Counted from the stretch's first letter, positions 49,351 through 62,041 are shown. The stretch is 64,000 bases of DNA from Balaenoptera acutorostrata (GCF_949987535.1 NC_080081.1:49565153-49629152); one strand, 5' to 3'. Notes: generated by a model from the sequence alone, not told the origin. Numbers and translations: made by a program.

Positions 49351-50034
49351 GTAATTTAAAAATGTGTTTCTCTTTCAAATGTTTTGGTTGTTTAGGTTGG
49401 CTTTATTTTTTATTGGACTAGTTCCTTAGAACCATCATTTGACTCCCATTTTCAAGGGGTATATTTAGTTATGTTTGGTTTTTCAGGCACAGTTTTTTGT
49501 TTTAAATGTGAATTTCCTTTTATTATGAAATGGATACCGTTTATTTAGGAAAAAAAATTAAAAGAATCAAAATAAATAAATATAATATTATACATAGTTA
49601 CCATGTAGTTTTTGCAGTATATCCATCTGGAGTATTCTCTGCATGCATATCTACATATCTATACATCTGTATCACTATCAATATCAACATAGAGGTAGAT
49701 ATGTTGGTGGGATTATACCATACATTGTATTTTTAATTGAGTTTTGTTTTAATTGAAACACATCCTTCACATTATTGCAAGTTGAAAGGTGTACACATTG
49801 TATTGTATACTTCATTGCTACTTAAAGACTTCAGGCTATTTTATTGAATAGGTAATTTAGGTAACCAACGTTATAATTCATTCTATAGTTTTTTGTTTTT
49901 TGTTTTAGTCACTAAAAAGGGGGCAAGTAATAAACCAAATAATGCATTTTTTACACTTTCCAACTTACATATTCTTAAATTTTCATTGACATTTCTTCCT
50001 TCTTTTGTTCCTATGCTGCTCTATATATTAGCTA
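49351..50034. other. AT-rich spacer, nothing recognised
   Basis: A 68-codon frame at 49530-49736 is AT-driven and unsupported. Confidence 0.35.
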
Positions 50035-50125
50035 CAATTTTCATCTTTTAAAGAAAACTGGGGTTCAAAATGGTTTAGCAGCTTGTCCAAAGTCACATAG
50101 CTAGTAACTGATTACAAAATTTGTT
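50035..50125 (-). repeat. MIR SINE fragment
   Basis: 'cttttaaagaaaactggggt' and 'ttgtccaaagtcacatagct', followed by 'agtaactg', match the reverse-strand MIR core. Confidence 0.6.
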
Positions 50126-50291
50126 ATCTGCTTTCAAAATTAAGAAATAGTTTCTGGCATTTGGCATAGAGTTTACAAATGGGCAAAATTATGAGTAATA
50201 AGTATATGAGCTCTAGAGGATCCTGGATGAAAAAGCAGAAGTGTTGGTAAAGTTACTCTAAATTTACCAAGAATCTGTAACTTGGCTTCTT

Positions 50292-51472
50292 TCTGGCTCA
50301 AATTTTAATTAATTAATTTATTTTATTAAAAAAAATTTTAAATGGGGTATAGTTGTTTTACAATATTGTGATAGATTCTACTGTACACAGGAGTTCCCTG
50401 TGCTATATGCAGGTTCTTATTAATTATATATTTTATGCATATTAGTGTATATATGTCAATCCCAATCTCCCAGTTCATCCCACACACACACACCCCACTT
50501 TCCCTCCTTGGTGTCCATACATTTGTTCTCTATATCCATGTCTCTCTTGCAAACCAGTTCATCTTTACCATTTTTCTAGATTCCACATATATGCATTCAT
50601 ATACCATGTGTGTTTTTCTCTTTCTGACTTACTTCACTCTGTATGACAGTCTCTAGACCCATCCATGTCTCTACAAATGACCCAATTTCATTCCTTTTTA
50701 TGGCTGAGTAATATTCCATTGTATATATGTACCACAACTTCTTTATCCATTCGTCTGTTGATGGGCATTTAGGTTGCTTCCATGACCTGGCTATTGTAAA
50801 TAGTGCTGCAATGAATATTGGGGTGCATGTGTCTTTTTTGAAATGGTTTTCTCTGGGTAGATGCCCAGTAGTGGCATTGCTGGATCATATGGTAATTCTA
50901 TTTTTAGTTTTTTAAGGAACCTCCCTACTGTTCTCCATAGTGGCTGTATCAATTTATATTCCCACCAACAGTGCAAGAGGGTTCCCTTTTCTCCACACCC
51001 TCTCCAACATTTGTTGTTTGTAGATTTTCTGATGATGCCCATTCTAACTGGTGTGAGGTGTTATCTCATTGTAGTTTTGATTTGCATTTCTCTAATGATT
51101 AGTGATGTTGAGCAGCTTTTCGTGTGCCTCTTGGCCCTCTGTATGTCTTCTTTGGAGAAATGTATATTTAGGTCTTCTGCTCATTTTTGGATTGGGTTGT
51201 TTGTTTTTTTAATATTGAGCTGCATGAGCTGTTTATATATTTTGGAGATTAATCTTTTGTCTTTTGATTAGTTTGCAACTATTTTCTCCCATTCTGAGGG
51301 TTGTCTTTTCGTCTTCTTTATGGTTTCCTTTGCTATGCAAAAGCTTTTAAGTTTCATTGGATCTCATTTGTTATATTTTTGTTTTTATTTCCATTACTCT
51401 AGGAGGTGGGTCAAAAAAGATCTTGCTGTGATTTATGTCAAAGAGTGTTGTTCCTATCTGACTCAACTTTAT
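50292..51472 (-). mobile_element. 5'-truncated L1 with diverged TSD, minus strand
   Basis: About 1.15 kb from the 3' end of a cetartiodactyl L1: 3' UTR (from 50308), then the ORF2 C-terminus on the minus strand. The piece at 50791-51042 includes [18 protein letters not shown], where the last Cys of the motif is Tyr, and [16 protein letters not shown]. The target duplication is imperfect: TCTGGCTCAAATTTTA at 50292-50307 and TCTGACTCAACTTTAT at 51457-51472. A CA tract lies at 50482-50493. It is similar to the matching part of 18218-25374. Confidence 0.9.
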
Positions 51473-51635
51473 AGTGGAGAAAATTTTCTGTGAGTAATAA
51501 CTATAAAGCTTAATTCTCAAGTGAATTTAAATGCATGATATACTATTTTAAATACTGTACAATTCATTTGTTATTTATCTTTAACTTTACTTTTACAAAT
51601 TAGGAAACTAAGACCAAAAATTTTAAATGACAGTG

Positions 51636-51697
51636 TTCCCAACATTTCCCAGATAATATGTGTGCATTCCCAACATTACCCAGATAATATGTGTGCA
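51636..51697. repeat. 31-bp tandem duplication
   Basis: Two adjacent copies of a 31-bp unit (TTCCCAACATT...GTGTGCA) differ at one base (T/A at unit position 12). Confidence 0.9.
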
Positions 51698-52354
51698 AGT
51701 ATAGAATCTCCATTACAATATTTGAAATATGTAATATTGATATATGAAAAAAAAACCAAAAAAAAAATTAAAAGGAAGGAAGAAAACCATTAGTTTACTC
51801 CATCTCCTGTGTTTGGCTCAGCCATTTGAAGATATATGCTGTATAGTGGTCATTTAAACATGAAAATATTCCTCAGTTGTATTTTCATTTTCTTCACAAT
51901 CAATGGGGTGTCTACACTCCATTCAAATTCTAATTCTGGGAAGAAGAGGAGAGGTAAGGTGTGCTTGTGTGGAGGGGGAGGCTGCTTCAGACAGCAGTTA
52001 CTAGAACACTTAATACATCCATTAGCTTTTAAATACAGAAATGATAGCCCTTTATCCAAAAAATATTTTCACTCTCTGCTTGATTTTTCCAAAATCTTGA
52101 ATGTGTGGATTTTTTTGTTTGTTTGTTTCTATGTTAAGTGTGTCAGTGTGAGAGCCGATTAAAGTTTAAACATCACTTAACCTTAGTTGAAATCTCAAAC
52201 CTTTTTTTTTACCAGCATGTTGTAGTACAGGGGAGGGGTCAGATAGGAGGAAAATTTGACCCCTACTGCAGAATTTAGCAGAAAGTGGATCAGAGGCTTC
52301 TGGCCAGAGACAATCATCATAGCATGGTAGCAGTTTTCAATTTTTTACCTTTGC

Positions 52355-52416
<62 letters not shown>

Positions 52417-53242
52417 TAAACCTTTACAGGTACCATATTAACAACAAAACTCTGACACTAAAAATACTTAAGTATTTGTATTGGGAGCCAGAAAGAGATG
52501 TCAATATGAGGAAACGGCTTCAACCAGATGCTGAGGGTAAAGCCCAGAGGCACATTGGGCCACAGCAGCTTTACAGAGGGGAGGACACAGGATGCATCCC
52601 TGTGGCCAGAGGCAAGGCTGAAAGGAGCACACAGGGAGTTGGCCAGGCCTGAAGTGGCATCCACCACTCTGAAGAAAGGCCTGCCTGTTTCTCCAGCAGA
52701 CCGCCCTGGAGAAGGAACATGACTTTGCTTGGGGAATTGCCTTACTTTACACAATGAATGCAATCCCAGAGGAAGAGAATTTAGCTCAGGTTTGCCTGAG
52801 AAAAACTTTTTAGTGATAAGTGGAAGAACTCACAGCTTTTAAGCAACTACTTCTAAAACAAGGTCAGGCAGAAGGATCAAGCTTCATCAAACAAGTAAGA
52901 AATAACCAGCAAGGAACTTCCTGAAATAGTGAATATAACTGAAACTGAAACCCAGAAAGTTCAGGTACAAAAGAAGATCTAACAGAGAGAGAGTACCAAG
53001 TATTGCTAATGAGTAGGTTTATTACAAAATTACTGATTAGAAATATTTTCAGACTCTGGAAGGGAGCCTGAGTTGTTTCTGTGCATCCTTAGGTGTTTAT
53101 CTGGAACAAAATTCATTGCCCTAAGTTTTTTTTGCTAGTTTTGAATACTGACACTAGGTTTTAACCTTAAAAATCAATCATAAGATTTTAGGTATAGATA
53201 TTGAAAGCAGTATAAGATTAACAGTGAAACCAAGCAGTACTC
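51698..53242. other. Spacer with (TA)n; no gene recognised
   Basis: A 108-codon frame (51836-52162) starts MLYSGHLNMKIFLSCIFIFF but matches nothing I know and lacks supporting signals. A G+C-richer patch at 52490-52740 carries frames on both strands (64 and 101 codons) without motifs and may be an unrecognised repeat. Confidence 0.35.
52360..52411. repeat. (TA)26 microsatellite
   Basis: 26 uninterrupted TA units. Such tracts extrude cruciforms readily and are highly mutable. Confidence 0.95.
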
Positions 53243-54470
53243 TGTGGGGCTCCTGGGCACATAAGTCTTTCTGTGTCCCCTTCCCAGAGTTCCAAAGGAC
53301 AGGTTCAAACAGTTGCTAATCAGGGAAAGGAAGGGATGCAGAGATAAGGGAGGAGCAGTCAAGAAACAATACTGCAGCCTTGGGGCAGGGTCCTGGTTTC
53401 CCCTCAAGGGATACACATAGCAATACCTTTGAGCTCTTTTGCAGCACTAAAACCCGCACCAAATAGAAGATGTTAACTACAATACTTGATGAAGCACTGT
53501 TCATTCCAGAGAAGGTCACAGTTTGCCCGTTATCGCCTGATGTCAGATGATCTCTGGATTGAGGAATGAGGGTCCTTCATGCACCCTGATCCTTATCAGC
53601 AACCCTGCCCCTTTGAGGCAAGAGAGAGATGGGCCCCCAGGGCAAATGGTTTGAGTTCATTCCTTGTGGACCGATACTCCTAGATGGAAATAATAGGACA
53701 ATTGAGAGAGGAGGCTGGGCCCTGTCCAGATAGAAAATAAGAGACCACATATTCCTCATTCTTGAAGTCAGGAGACCTCCTTGACTACACATGCACAGAA
53801 AGGCTCCTTGGAGGTCAAAAGTGGAGTGATGCTAAGTGATGGCAACTAATGCTCACTACCCATAAGCCTCTTCGGTAGAATCCATCTTGGCTAAAAGCCA
53901 CACACTGCAAGCACACATGAGAAAATCCTGAGATACACCAAATATGGACTTTGAACTAGGCAAATCAAAATGATTGGTCAAAGGAAACCTGGAAGAAATG
54001 CCCCATAAAAGTGACTCAAACTGCCACGAGAGCGTGACTCTTTCTCTGAGCCTACCCGTGTGTCTATTTACACGTATTGTACTCTTTTTTTCTCTTAATA
54101 AATACTTTACTTGTTTCACTACTTTCCATCTTTGTGGGAATTCTTTTTCTGCAAAGCTGTAGGGCCAGGGCCTTGTCACTGACCACTGGTCTATTGGCTA
54201 GGATTCAGTGCTTTTGCCGCCACAACCCGACCTCAATCACTGGCCAGGAACTGAAACCCTGCTTCAAGTCACTGCAGGCCAAGGCCACCCAAGATCACCT
54301 TGACTATAAAACTCCTCACAACTTTCACCCCCTGGGTTGGGACACAAGTTTTGAGGGCATTAGCCTGCTGTGGCCCCCTTTGCTTGGCAAAGCAATAAAG
54401 CTATTCTTTTCTACTTCACCCAAAACTTTGTCTGCAAGATTTAATTCAGTGTTGGGATGCGGAGGATGGA
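53243..54470 (+). mobile_element. Class I ERV-like LTR, probably solo
   Basis: About 1.2 kb of G+C-richer sequence starts at TGTGGGGCTCC and contains LTR-type signals twice. There is a CATAAAAG box at 54004-54011 with AATAAA at 54097-54102, and a CTATAAAA box at 54304-54311 with AATAAA at 54394-54399. It resembles artiodactyl ERV1 LTRs in overall sequence. No primer-binding site, gag/pol/env frame or second LTR is seen on either side, which fits a solo LTR left by recombination. The 3' boundary (about 54460-54480) and the TSD are not resolved. Frames of up to 138 codons inside it (for example 54077-54493) are LTR artefacts. Confidence 0.75.
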
Positions 54471-54784
54471 TTTGGCTTTGTTACTTTCATTAAATTGGCA
54501 TGGACTTATTGATACATTCATAACTATGTAACTGCCTAAAATAATTAATTGCATGGTAACGTTATCAAAATTTGGAATAAAGTTAACAATACTACATAAA
54601 GGTAGGGGCTAGTGAAAATAATCACTTAATCTGTTGAAATATGGTCCAGCTCTGAAGTCATATCTACAAAATTGTTCCAATTTGCATGCTTTTAATTTAG
54701 CATAACTTTGTTTGAGCTATAAACAGCCATGCAAAAAACAGTGATAAGTGAGGATAGTACAATATAATTGTCAAACTAATTCCC
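54471..54784. other. AT-rich spacer, nothing recognised
   Basis: No repeat family or frame of note between two LTR-like elements. Confidence 0.4.
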
Positions 54785-55215
54785 AGTATCTCAGAATGTG
54801 ACCTTATTTGGAAGTAGGACCTTGCAGATATAATCAAGTCAAAATGAGGTCATACTGAAGTAGTGCAAGCCCTAGTTCAATATGACTGGTGTTCTTCTAG
54901 AAACAGAAGAGACTCTGAGACACAGTCACATGAGGGGAGAATGCCTTGCAACAATAGTGGCAGAGATTAAAATGTTGCAGCTGCAAACCAGGGACAAAGA
55001 TTTGCAAGCAAAGATTACAAGCTAACCAAAACCACCAAGGAAGGAGAAAGACAAGAAAGGATCCTCCCCTACATGTTTCAGAGGGAGCATGACTCTATAG
55101 ACACCAGGGCTGATTTTGAACTGCTAGCCTCCAGATCTGTGAGACAATACATTTTGGTTGGTTTAAGCCACACAGCTTGTGGTACTTTTTATAGCAGCCC
55201 TAGGAAATGAATATA
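54785..55215 (+). repeat. LTR-like element (same group as 38913-39362)
   Basis: 'agaatgtgaccttatttgga', 'agtaggaccttgcagatata', 'gactctgagacacagtcaca', 'accaccaaggaaggagaaag', 'gagggagcatgactctatag', 'ctagcctccagatctgtgag' and 'ttttatagcagccctaggaa' occur in consensus order. Its end again resembles an MLT1-type LTR terminus. Confidence 0.65.
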
Positions 55216-56509
55216 CCTAACTTCTAAATAACCATCTCATCAAGTTACAGGATAATGGGAAATTTGCAAATAATTTAACAATATTCAATCTTATTAACTA
55301 TGTACTTTTAGGATATAATTTACACACAAATAGAACAGTAATATTAAAATCTATCAATCCTGAGATTGATGAATGAAATTAATGTGATATTCATCAGAGT
55401 TCAACAGACCTTAAGGCTAGTGTCAAGACAATTTAGAAAATAAAAATTCTGAAATGCATCTTTACCTTAAAATATTATGATTTCTTCATTTATAGTGCTG
55501 GTTCTTCTTCATTTGTGCCTTTTGCATCCTTATCCACCCTTATTTATGAGTAACTGGATATGATGAATATGATAAAGGGGCAGGGTTGCATGTGTGGTTG
55601 GGAATTGGACAACTGTAGCAAAGTAATTTTACATTACAGTAATTTTAGATTTGTATATGTTTTATGACACTTTTGTGTCCAAAGGACAATACAATTTCTC
55701 CAGAAAAATAGGTCTGTATTTTATTTATGTAAAAATACTAATAACAACTCACCAGAGCAGTGTTGTTTTCTAGGTTTTGATTTAGACCTTATTTGGACCT
55801 GGAGAGAAAACACAGATGAAGGGGAGCCTAAAAAGTAAATTGAAAATCCTCTGTTTACCAAATCTACTGCATTCCATTAGCCCTCGTTCACCTATTTTCT
55901 TTGACTTAAACAAATTCAAGATTTCCAGTTCTTATCCTCCAGAGATCCTGCAGTGTGTGAAGAAAAAATAAGAATGAAATTTAGATTGCTCTAATTCTCA
56001 GAATTGCAAGGAAAATAAAAGATTTAAGACAACATCATTAAGTCTAAGCTACAAAATAAGGGAAAATATAATTGTTTAAAATTGCAGATCCTTAAGACAG
56101 CATATGATGTCTGGATCTTAACTTATTGGGAAAGTCATAACATGAGACTTTACAATAATATTCATGGATTAAACCTTGCTCATCTTCTTGCCATTTTAAC
56201 TCTGAATATTTTTGATCATATTCATTTTGACCAAAGTTTATACAAAATATACTTTAGAAACCTAAGAATCTTTGATTTATTTTAATTGGGTGAACAAATA
56301 AGGCTACCTTGAGTCAATTCAGGAAACATTTTTTAAAAAAAACAGTGGGTTATAAATAGAACATAAACGATTTATTTGATAAAGGGAGATCACGTTTATG
56401 GTTGGATTTTTAAATAAGGTTTAAAATAATTTATCAACAAGGTTTATAGAAACCGGATGTAAGAACGATGCCTGCCTCCTACCTTCAACTTTAGTTCTGG
56501 AGGTGCACA
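55216..56509. other. AT-rich spacer, nothing recognised
   Basis: The longest frame is 67 codons (56082-56285), without motif. Confidence 0.4.
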
Positions 56510-56716
56510 GCACAGGGTTTAAGGGCAGGGACTTTAGCATCAGGCAGGTTGGCTCTGTCACTCATTAACCGACCTCAAGCAAACCCAATCAGCCTCAGTT
56601 TGCTCATCTGTATATTTAATCTTCCTTATAGATTTTGTGGGGAACAAATGAGATAATACATATAAAGTGTATCTCATAGTAAGCTCTTGACATTGTTGTT
56701 ATTATATTATTATGAA
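56510..56716 (+). repeat. MIR SINE
   Basis: A nearly full MIR: 'tttaagggcagggactttag', 'ggttggctctgtcactcatt', 'cagcctcagtttgctcatct', 'ttgtggggaacaaatgagat', 'aatacatataaagtgtatct' and an ATT-rich tail. Confidence 0.85.
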
Positions 56717-56849
56717 AGAAACAGCTATATACACAGAACACAAAATCATTAAGCTCTCTAACACTGGGGGAATGATACTGACCCACTCTAATGATTCTTC
56801 TGTTCCCTTTATAAAAATATCAAAAGTAATAATCATTGTATAGCATACA

Positions 56850-57060
56850 GTACTTGTAGCAGCAAGCATTTTCTAAATATTTGACATACATTAACTCATT
56901 GAATCCTTATAGCTGTCCCATGTGGTAGACATTAGTATTAAGGCACAGAGAGGTTTAGAAACCTGCCTAAGAATACACAGCAGAGCTGAATGTCGCTGCT
57001 GAGGAAGTCTGGCTTCAGAATCTGTGGTCATAACCTTAAGCTTCAGTCCCGTCATTAAAA
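56850..57060 (-). repeat. MIR SINE, inverted relative to the previous one
   Basis: Reverse-strand order: 'ttgacatacattaactcatt', 'gaatccttatagctgtccca', 'taaggcacagagaggtttag', 'aatacacagcagagctgaat' and 'tctggcttcagaatctgtgg'. The 71-codon reverse frame lies wholly in this SINE. Confidence 0.8.
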
Positions 57061-58567
57061 CGCCCATCACTCTGTGGATTGCTATGAGATGTGCTTTTTT
57101 GTTCATTCATTTGATGTGAAGATTTCTATAAAGTTTAATTTCATACTTACATTCTTCTCTCTTACTAGCTAATGTACTTGTGTCTTGATGGTACTTAACC
57201 AATGTAGATCAGAGAGTTTGACCTTCAGCCAACTTAAAGAAAAATATTTGTCCACAAATCTGACTTTTAACTTTAAAAGCCTTTTTATTCACAGGAAAAG
57301 AGCTGAAAGAAGACATGGGAGTGTGGCAGGTATGCTTATACAAGGGAGCCCTTATAGTTTAAACGTTTATGTCTCTAACAAAGAGAGAAGCCAGTGATTA
57401 TAATTCACAAAAGAAAGTTGTTGGCAACTGGGATTCATAATAAAACTCAGGGTCAGACCACAAGCTCACAGAGGGAAAAATTATATAGAAAGGAGGAAGA
57501 ACTTTTTTTTTCAGCATATCATTTCCTGCATAGAGAGTTTTCCTATGAGATTTATGCAGAGTCATATCTGTAGCAAGAAGAAAAGGGTGCTCTGTCCTTA
57601 GAATCAAAGCCAAAAGAAGAATGAAGAATAGAATAGCAACAATAAGTTGTATCTTCTTATAGTCTTGTATGAAAAGGAAGTGAAAGTGTTTCTGACGCTC
57701 CCATTAAATGCAGTAAACTGTTTTAGGAGGAAGATTATATTGAAACCATTTCAACAGGCTTAAAGAAATAATACTATTCTCAATTTCATTAAAACTTCAG
57801 GAGATTAAAATGTGTTCACGTTTTTCAACTTTATATTCGAAATTTTTTAAACAAGCGCGACATTGATAGGAGTATTTTAATCAGTGTGTTTTGCTGCAGT
57901 CATCCAAAATCAATTCAATTTTCTTAAAAACAACAACAACAAAAAAAAACCCTTGAACTTGTTCAGAGTATTTACTTGAATAGACAGTTTTCACATAGTT
58001 CTTTACTCTCAAAATGTTATAATAACACTATATTTTCCTTTTTAGTGTACGCATATCCATTGTAAAAATTCAAACAGCTTTTAACAATATGAAGACATAA
58101 TATTAGCTGAATTCCTGTCACTCTATTAAATAACCCTATTAACATATTTACACACTATACATCATCCTTATTCGTCATTATAAAAGCACATTTTCCTTAT
58201 ATATATAATCACATCTTAACAACAATGATGTTAGCATCATAATTTTTAAGCAATTATATATTGAAGGAAATTGAAGTTGCTTTTTAGCTTTCTCTTATTA
58301 TAAACAAGGCTACACATAATATGTTTATAAATATATCTTTTCACATGTTTCCAATTACTGCTTTTAGATACATGATTGTAAGTGAAAATAGTGTATTAGA
58401 GACCATTCATGTTTTAAGCTTTTTAATACATATTTCAAAATTATACTTCAAAAATGTATTAACATACATTTCCCCCAATAATATATGAGAATGCCACTTT
58501 TCAAATATCCTCATCAATACTGGAAATAGCCAAGGGGAAGCTCTCTTACCTATTCTTTATGTTTATT
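57061..58567. other. AT-rich spacer
   Basis: An (AAC)n/A-rich tract lies at about 57929-57950. A 70-codon frame (57185-57397) and a 71-codon reverse frame (57398-57613) have no recognisable motif. No repeat family is identified. Confidence 0.4.
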
Positions 58568-58599
58568 AAAAAGAAGTTTCAAAAAAAAAAAGAAGTTTC
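58568..58599. mobile_element. Poly(A)-only insertion with short target duplication
   Basis: AAAGAAGTTTC occurs at 58570-58580 and again at 58589-58599, separated only by A residues. It has the same architecture as the scar at 9059-9097. Here part of the duplication is A-rich, so replication slippage is harder to exclude. Confidence 0.5.
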
Positions 58600-59844
58600 C
58601 ATAAATATTCTGGACCTGTTGACCAACCCCTTACTCCATCCTACAGAGAAGCGAGTTTAGTTTGAAGCTAACAGTCATTGTTTCATCTTTCTTGATGGGA
58701 GAAACTAAAGTTGGGGCAGGGGGTCCTTTGATGGTTTCTACTGTCTATTAGTTAAACTAGAATTACATTTCTCAGAATCCCCTTACTTGTTGATTCCAGG
58801 TTATGGTTGTCCAACAAAGAATTTATGTGAGATTTTAAAACTAAAATCAGAATCCATTTCTTTAAGATCATGCAGTTGGAGGCAATGCCAGTGATCACAG
58901 AGGCACCTCGTATTTTCCTTTACCCTATGACCAGCTCTTCTTCCAAATTACTAGCCTTTCTGACTGAGAGTCATCACACCCTTCACAAAATATTTAGTTG
59001 CAGAACCACAAAAGAAACACCTTCTTTGCCAGCATCTCTTAATGGTCACACATTATTGGTTAGACATACTTCGTTTCTCAGATCAAAAGGTTGGTGACTT
59101 CTCTGATAATTCAACCCTCCCTTTTGGATATTCATCTTCTCAGCTCTTTCCACAGTTGAGTAAGGTTTAATTTTTATAATAAATCCTTTGTCTGATAACT
59201 CATCTGATAACTCTCTTCCCTGTGTAAACCCTGCCTGGTTCTTTCTTCTCCACCTGGATCAGTGAGAGACAGTAACTTGGGTAAGTGTTGGTGCTCTACA
59301 AAATCAAACTTCCTTTCCCAAGGCCTGGACTTGGGGAAAAGATTTACTATAGAGTTAGCAAGTTCGTTTTTATTCTCATAGAAAAGTACGTTCACCAACC
59401 AGTTCTTTATCAGTAATAAAGGGGATGTTTGTTCTCCATCTGTGGACTTTTAAATTATCTCAATTGCTAAAGAATGAGGGTGAGAAAATAAGTGTTATCA
59501 AATGGCCCATTCTTAATTACTTCAAGAGGTATCATGATTATTTTTTTTTTTCATTTTACTGGTTTAATAAGCAAAATACACTAGCATGAATTTAGAGTTT
59601 ACATTTATTTGAATAGTAATGAGATTGGATATTGTTTTCATTTGTTGACTCAGTATTTGCAGTGTGATTTATCTTAAATGTTGGTTCAGGCATTGTAGCC
59701 AGTGTTTAAACTATTTATTAATTCTCTTATTAATTTGACAATAATATTTGCTAATATTTCTCAAGTTGTTTTATAAATTTCTTTATTGTTTTATGCCAAA
59801 TAAATAGAAAACAAATAGTAAAATAACAGACATAAAAACCCTCT
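58600..59844. other. Spacer, possible decayed repeats
   Basis: 'tagaattacatttctcagaa' (58758-58777) and the T- and C-rich stretch at 59170-59260 recall mammalian interspersed repeats, but I cannot name a family. The 74-75-codon frames lack motifs. Confidence 0.3.
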
Positions 59845-60835
59845 GCACCTCACAGGACACCATTAAGAAAATCAAAGTACATGTCACAGATTGGGAGAGA
59901 ATATTTGCAAATCATATATCTTATAATAAGTCCTTGATAAAGAACTTACAGCCAGAAGATTAAAAAATGTTATTACTCTAATAAAGAGGCAAATATCCAG
60001 TTTTACCAATGAAAATATTTCAACAGAAAAAATATATGAATGATCAATAAACACACCATATGATGCTTGACATCATTAGACATTAGGGAAAGGTAAATTT
60101 AAACCAAAATGAGATACCACTTCACACCTACTATAAAGGCCATACTCAAAAATACAGACAATAACAACTGTTGGTGAGAATGTGGAGAAATTAGAATCTC
60201 ATACACTATTGGTCTAAATGCAAAATAATGAAGTCACTTTGGAAAAAACTTGACAGCTTCTTAAAAAGTTAACATACGTTTATCATGCAATCCAGCAATT
60301 CAGGGTTATCTACCAAAGATAAATGAAAACATATGGCCACATGAGACATGTACATGATGTTCATAGCAACATTATTCAAAATAGCCAAAAAAGTGTAAAC
60401 AACATAATTTCCATCACCAGATGAATGGCTAAACAAAACAGGGTATACTGATACAATGGAATACTATTAACCAATACAAAAGTATGAAGTATTAATACAT
60501 ACTAAAACATGAATAAAGTTTTAAGCAGTATGCCAAGTGAAAGAAACCAGGTGTAAGAAACCAAATATTATACAATTCCATTTATATGAAATGTCCACAA
60601 AAGACAAATCTGTAAAAACAGAAAGTAAATTAGTGATTGACTGGGGCTAGAAGTGAGAATTGTAACTGCAAATAGGCATAATGGACCTTTTTTTTGAGGT
60701 CATATAAATGTTCCAAATTGCATTGTGTAGGTGGGTGCACAACCATAAATTTACACAAAACCATCAATAGTACACCTAAAATTAGTGAATTGTATGGTAT
60801 AAAAATTATACCTCAATAAAGCTGTTAAAAATAGA
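59845..60835 (+). mobile_element. Old L1 fragment (L1ME/L1M class)
   Basis: ORF2 end: 'attgggagagaatatttgca', 'atgagataccacttcacacc', 'ttggtgagaatgtggagaaa', 'tgttcatagcaacattattc' and 'acaatggaatactattaacc', then a 3' UTR with 'gtgattgactggggctagaa' and 'ttatacctcaataaagctgt'. The endpoint is a normal L1 tail. All frames are broken. Confidence 0.88.
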
Positions 60836-61779
60836 CCAAAAAATTTAGTTAGTGTCATCTTTTTTGGGTTGATGGCTATAAACATGATTGATTTTTACCT
60901 ATGAAATGGTTAGCTGATTTGCCTAAGAACACTAAAAAGGAAGGTCCAGAAAATCAATCTTGCTAACACATTGAGTACTTAATTTCCAGAGAACATCAGA
61001 TCGAAATAGTAAATCATTATCAAATACTAAAATATTTAACTTTGTTTTTCATGTATTTTAAAATAAATTATAAAGCATTAAATGATTTTAGCAAAAACTT
61101 ATGTATTGAAACAAAGATAACTTTATTAAAATAAATTCCAACACTTAAAAAGCTGACTCCACAATTCTTCTTGTACACCGCTGTGAAATGAGAGCTCATG
61201 ATTATTTTAGATAAAGGCCACTCGATGCACTGTAAATAAAGTATCAAATTTAAACTTTCTTTGACTGAAACTTCCTTTTTAAATGGCAAAGTTCTGTAGT
61301 GCACAGTCTAAGTCTTGTTCAGAAACTCTGAAAACATGCGTCTTTGGGGATAAAAGCATCATTTACGGATCTTGCTTCAGATCCAGGTTTCTTGATAGAG
61401 ATCCAGGGGGAAAATAAGCAAGTCAAAGTAATGAATAGAAGATACAGAAGCCAGAGAGAGAGGATCAAAGTCCTTTATTTATATATTTATTTTTAATCAA
61501 TGATTGTCTTTGAGAAACAGCAGAGGAACCTGAATAACAGGAGCTAGAGGAATAAATTGGAAACAATACAAAATAAATGCAGTTATAATAGACTCTTAGT
61601 GTTTCAGTATCTGTGTTATACAGTTTTCTGTTGTCTTCTCAGATTTTCTTTTTCTTTGTGGAGTTTCTGTATAGATTTATTTATAGACATGTTCCTCTGT
61701 TTCCTTATTCAAATTCATTCTTATCTTTCTCTCTCATTCAAAAGATAACAATAAAATTTCCACTGTGATTTCCTAAAGC
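60836..61779. other. AT-rich spacer, nothing recognised
   Basis: A 78-codon reverse frame (61068-61304) and a 63-codon frame (61557-61748) are AT-driven. No motif or repeat family is seen. Confidence 0.4.
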
Positions 61780-61960
61780 GCTTTTATGGGTATCAATGTG
61801 ACCTGATCGTCACAACAAGGTGTGATGTAAGTAGGCAGATATAATTATTCTCATTTTCTACACAAGAAAAATAAGAGAGGTAATTTACCAGGTAATGTCA
61901 CACAGCTGATAACTTATGAAGTTAAAACTTAAAACCAGGTCTTAAGAATCCAGGACTTAA
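61780..61960 (-). repeat. MIR SINE fragment
   Basis: 'gatcgtcacaacaaggtgtg', 'aggcagatataattattctc', 'attttctacacaagaaaaat', 'gtaatgtcacacagctgata' and 'aaccaggtcttaagaatcca' follow the reverse MIR order. Confidence 0.75.
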
Positions 61961-62041
61961 AATGTAGTAATTTTTGTTTCATTTTGTTTCACTGTTTGAA
62001 CATTACTTTCACAAACAGTACGCCTTTATTCTCGTTTCAAA

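Noticed and set aside
51836..52162. 108-codon frame with a hydrophobic N-terminus like a signal peptide
   Set aside because: No homology recognised, no promoter or splice support, and AT-rich DNA makes hydrophobic starts common.
54077..54493. 138-codon frame in the LTR
   Set aside because: It overlaps the promoter and poly(A) signals of a retroviral LTR and encodes no recognisable retroviral or host domain.
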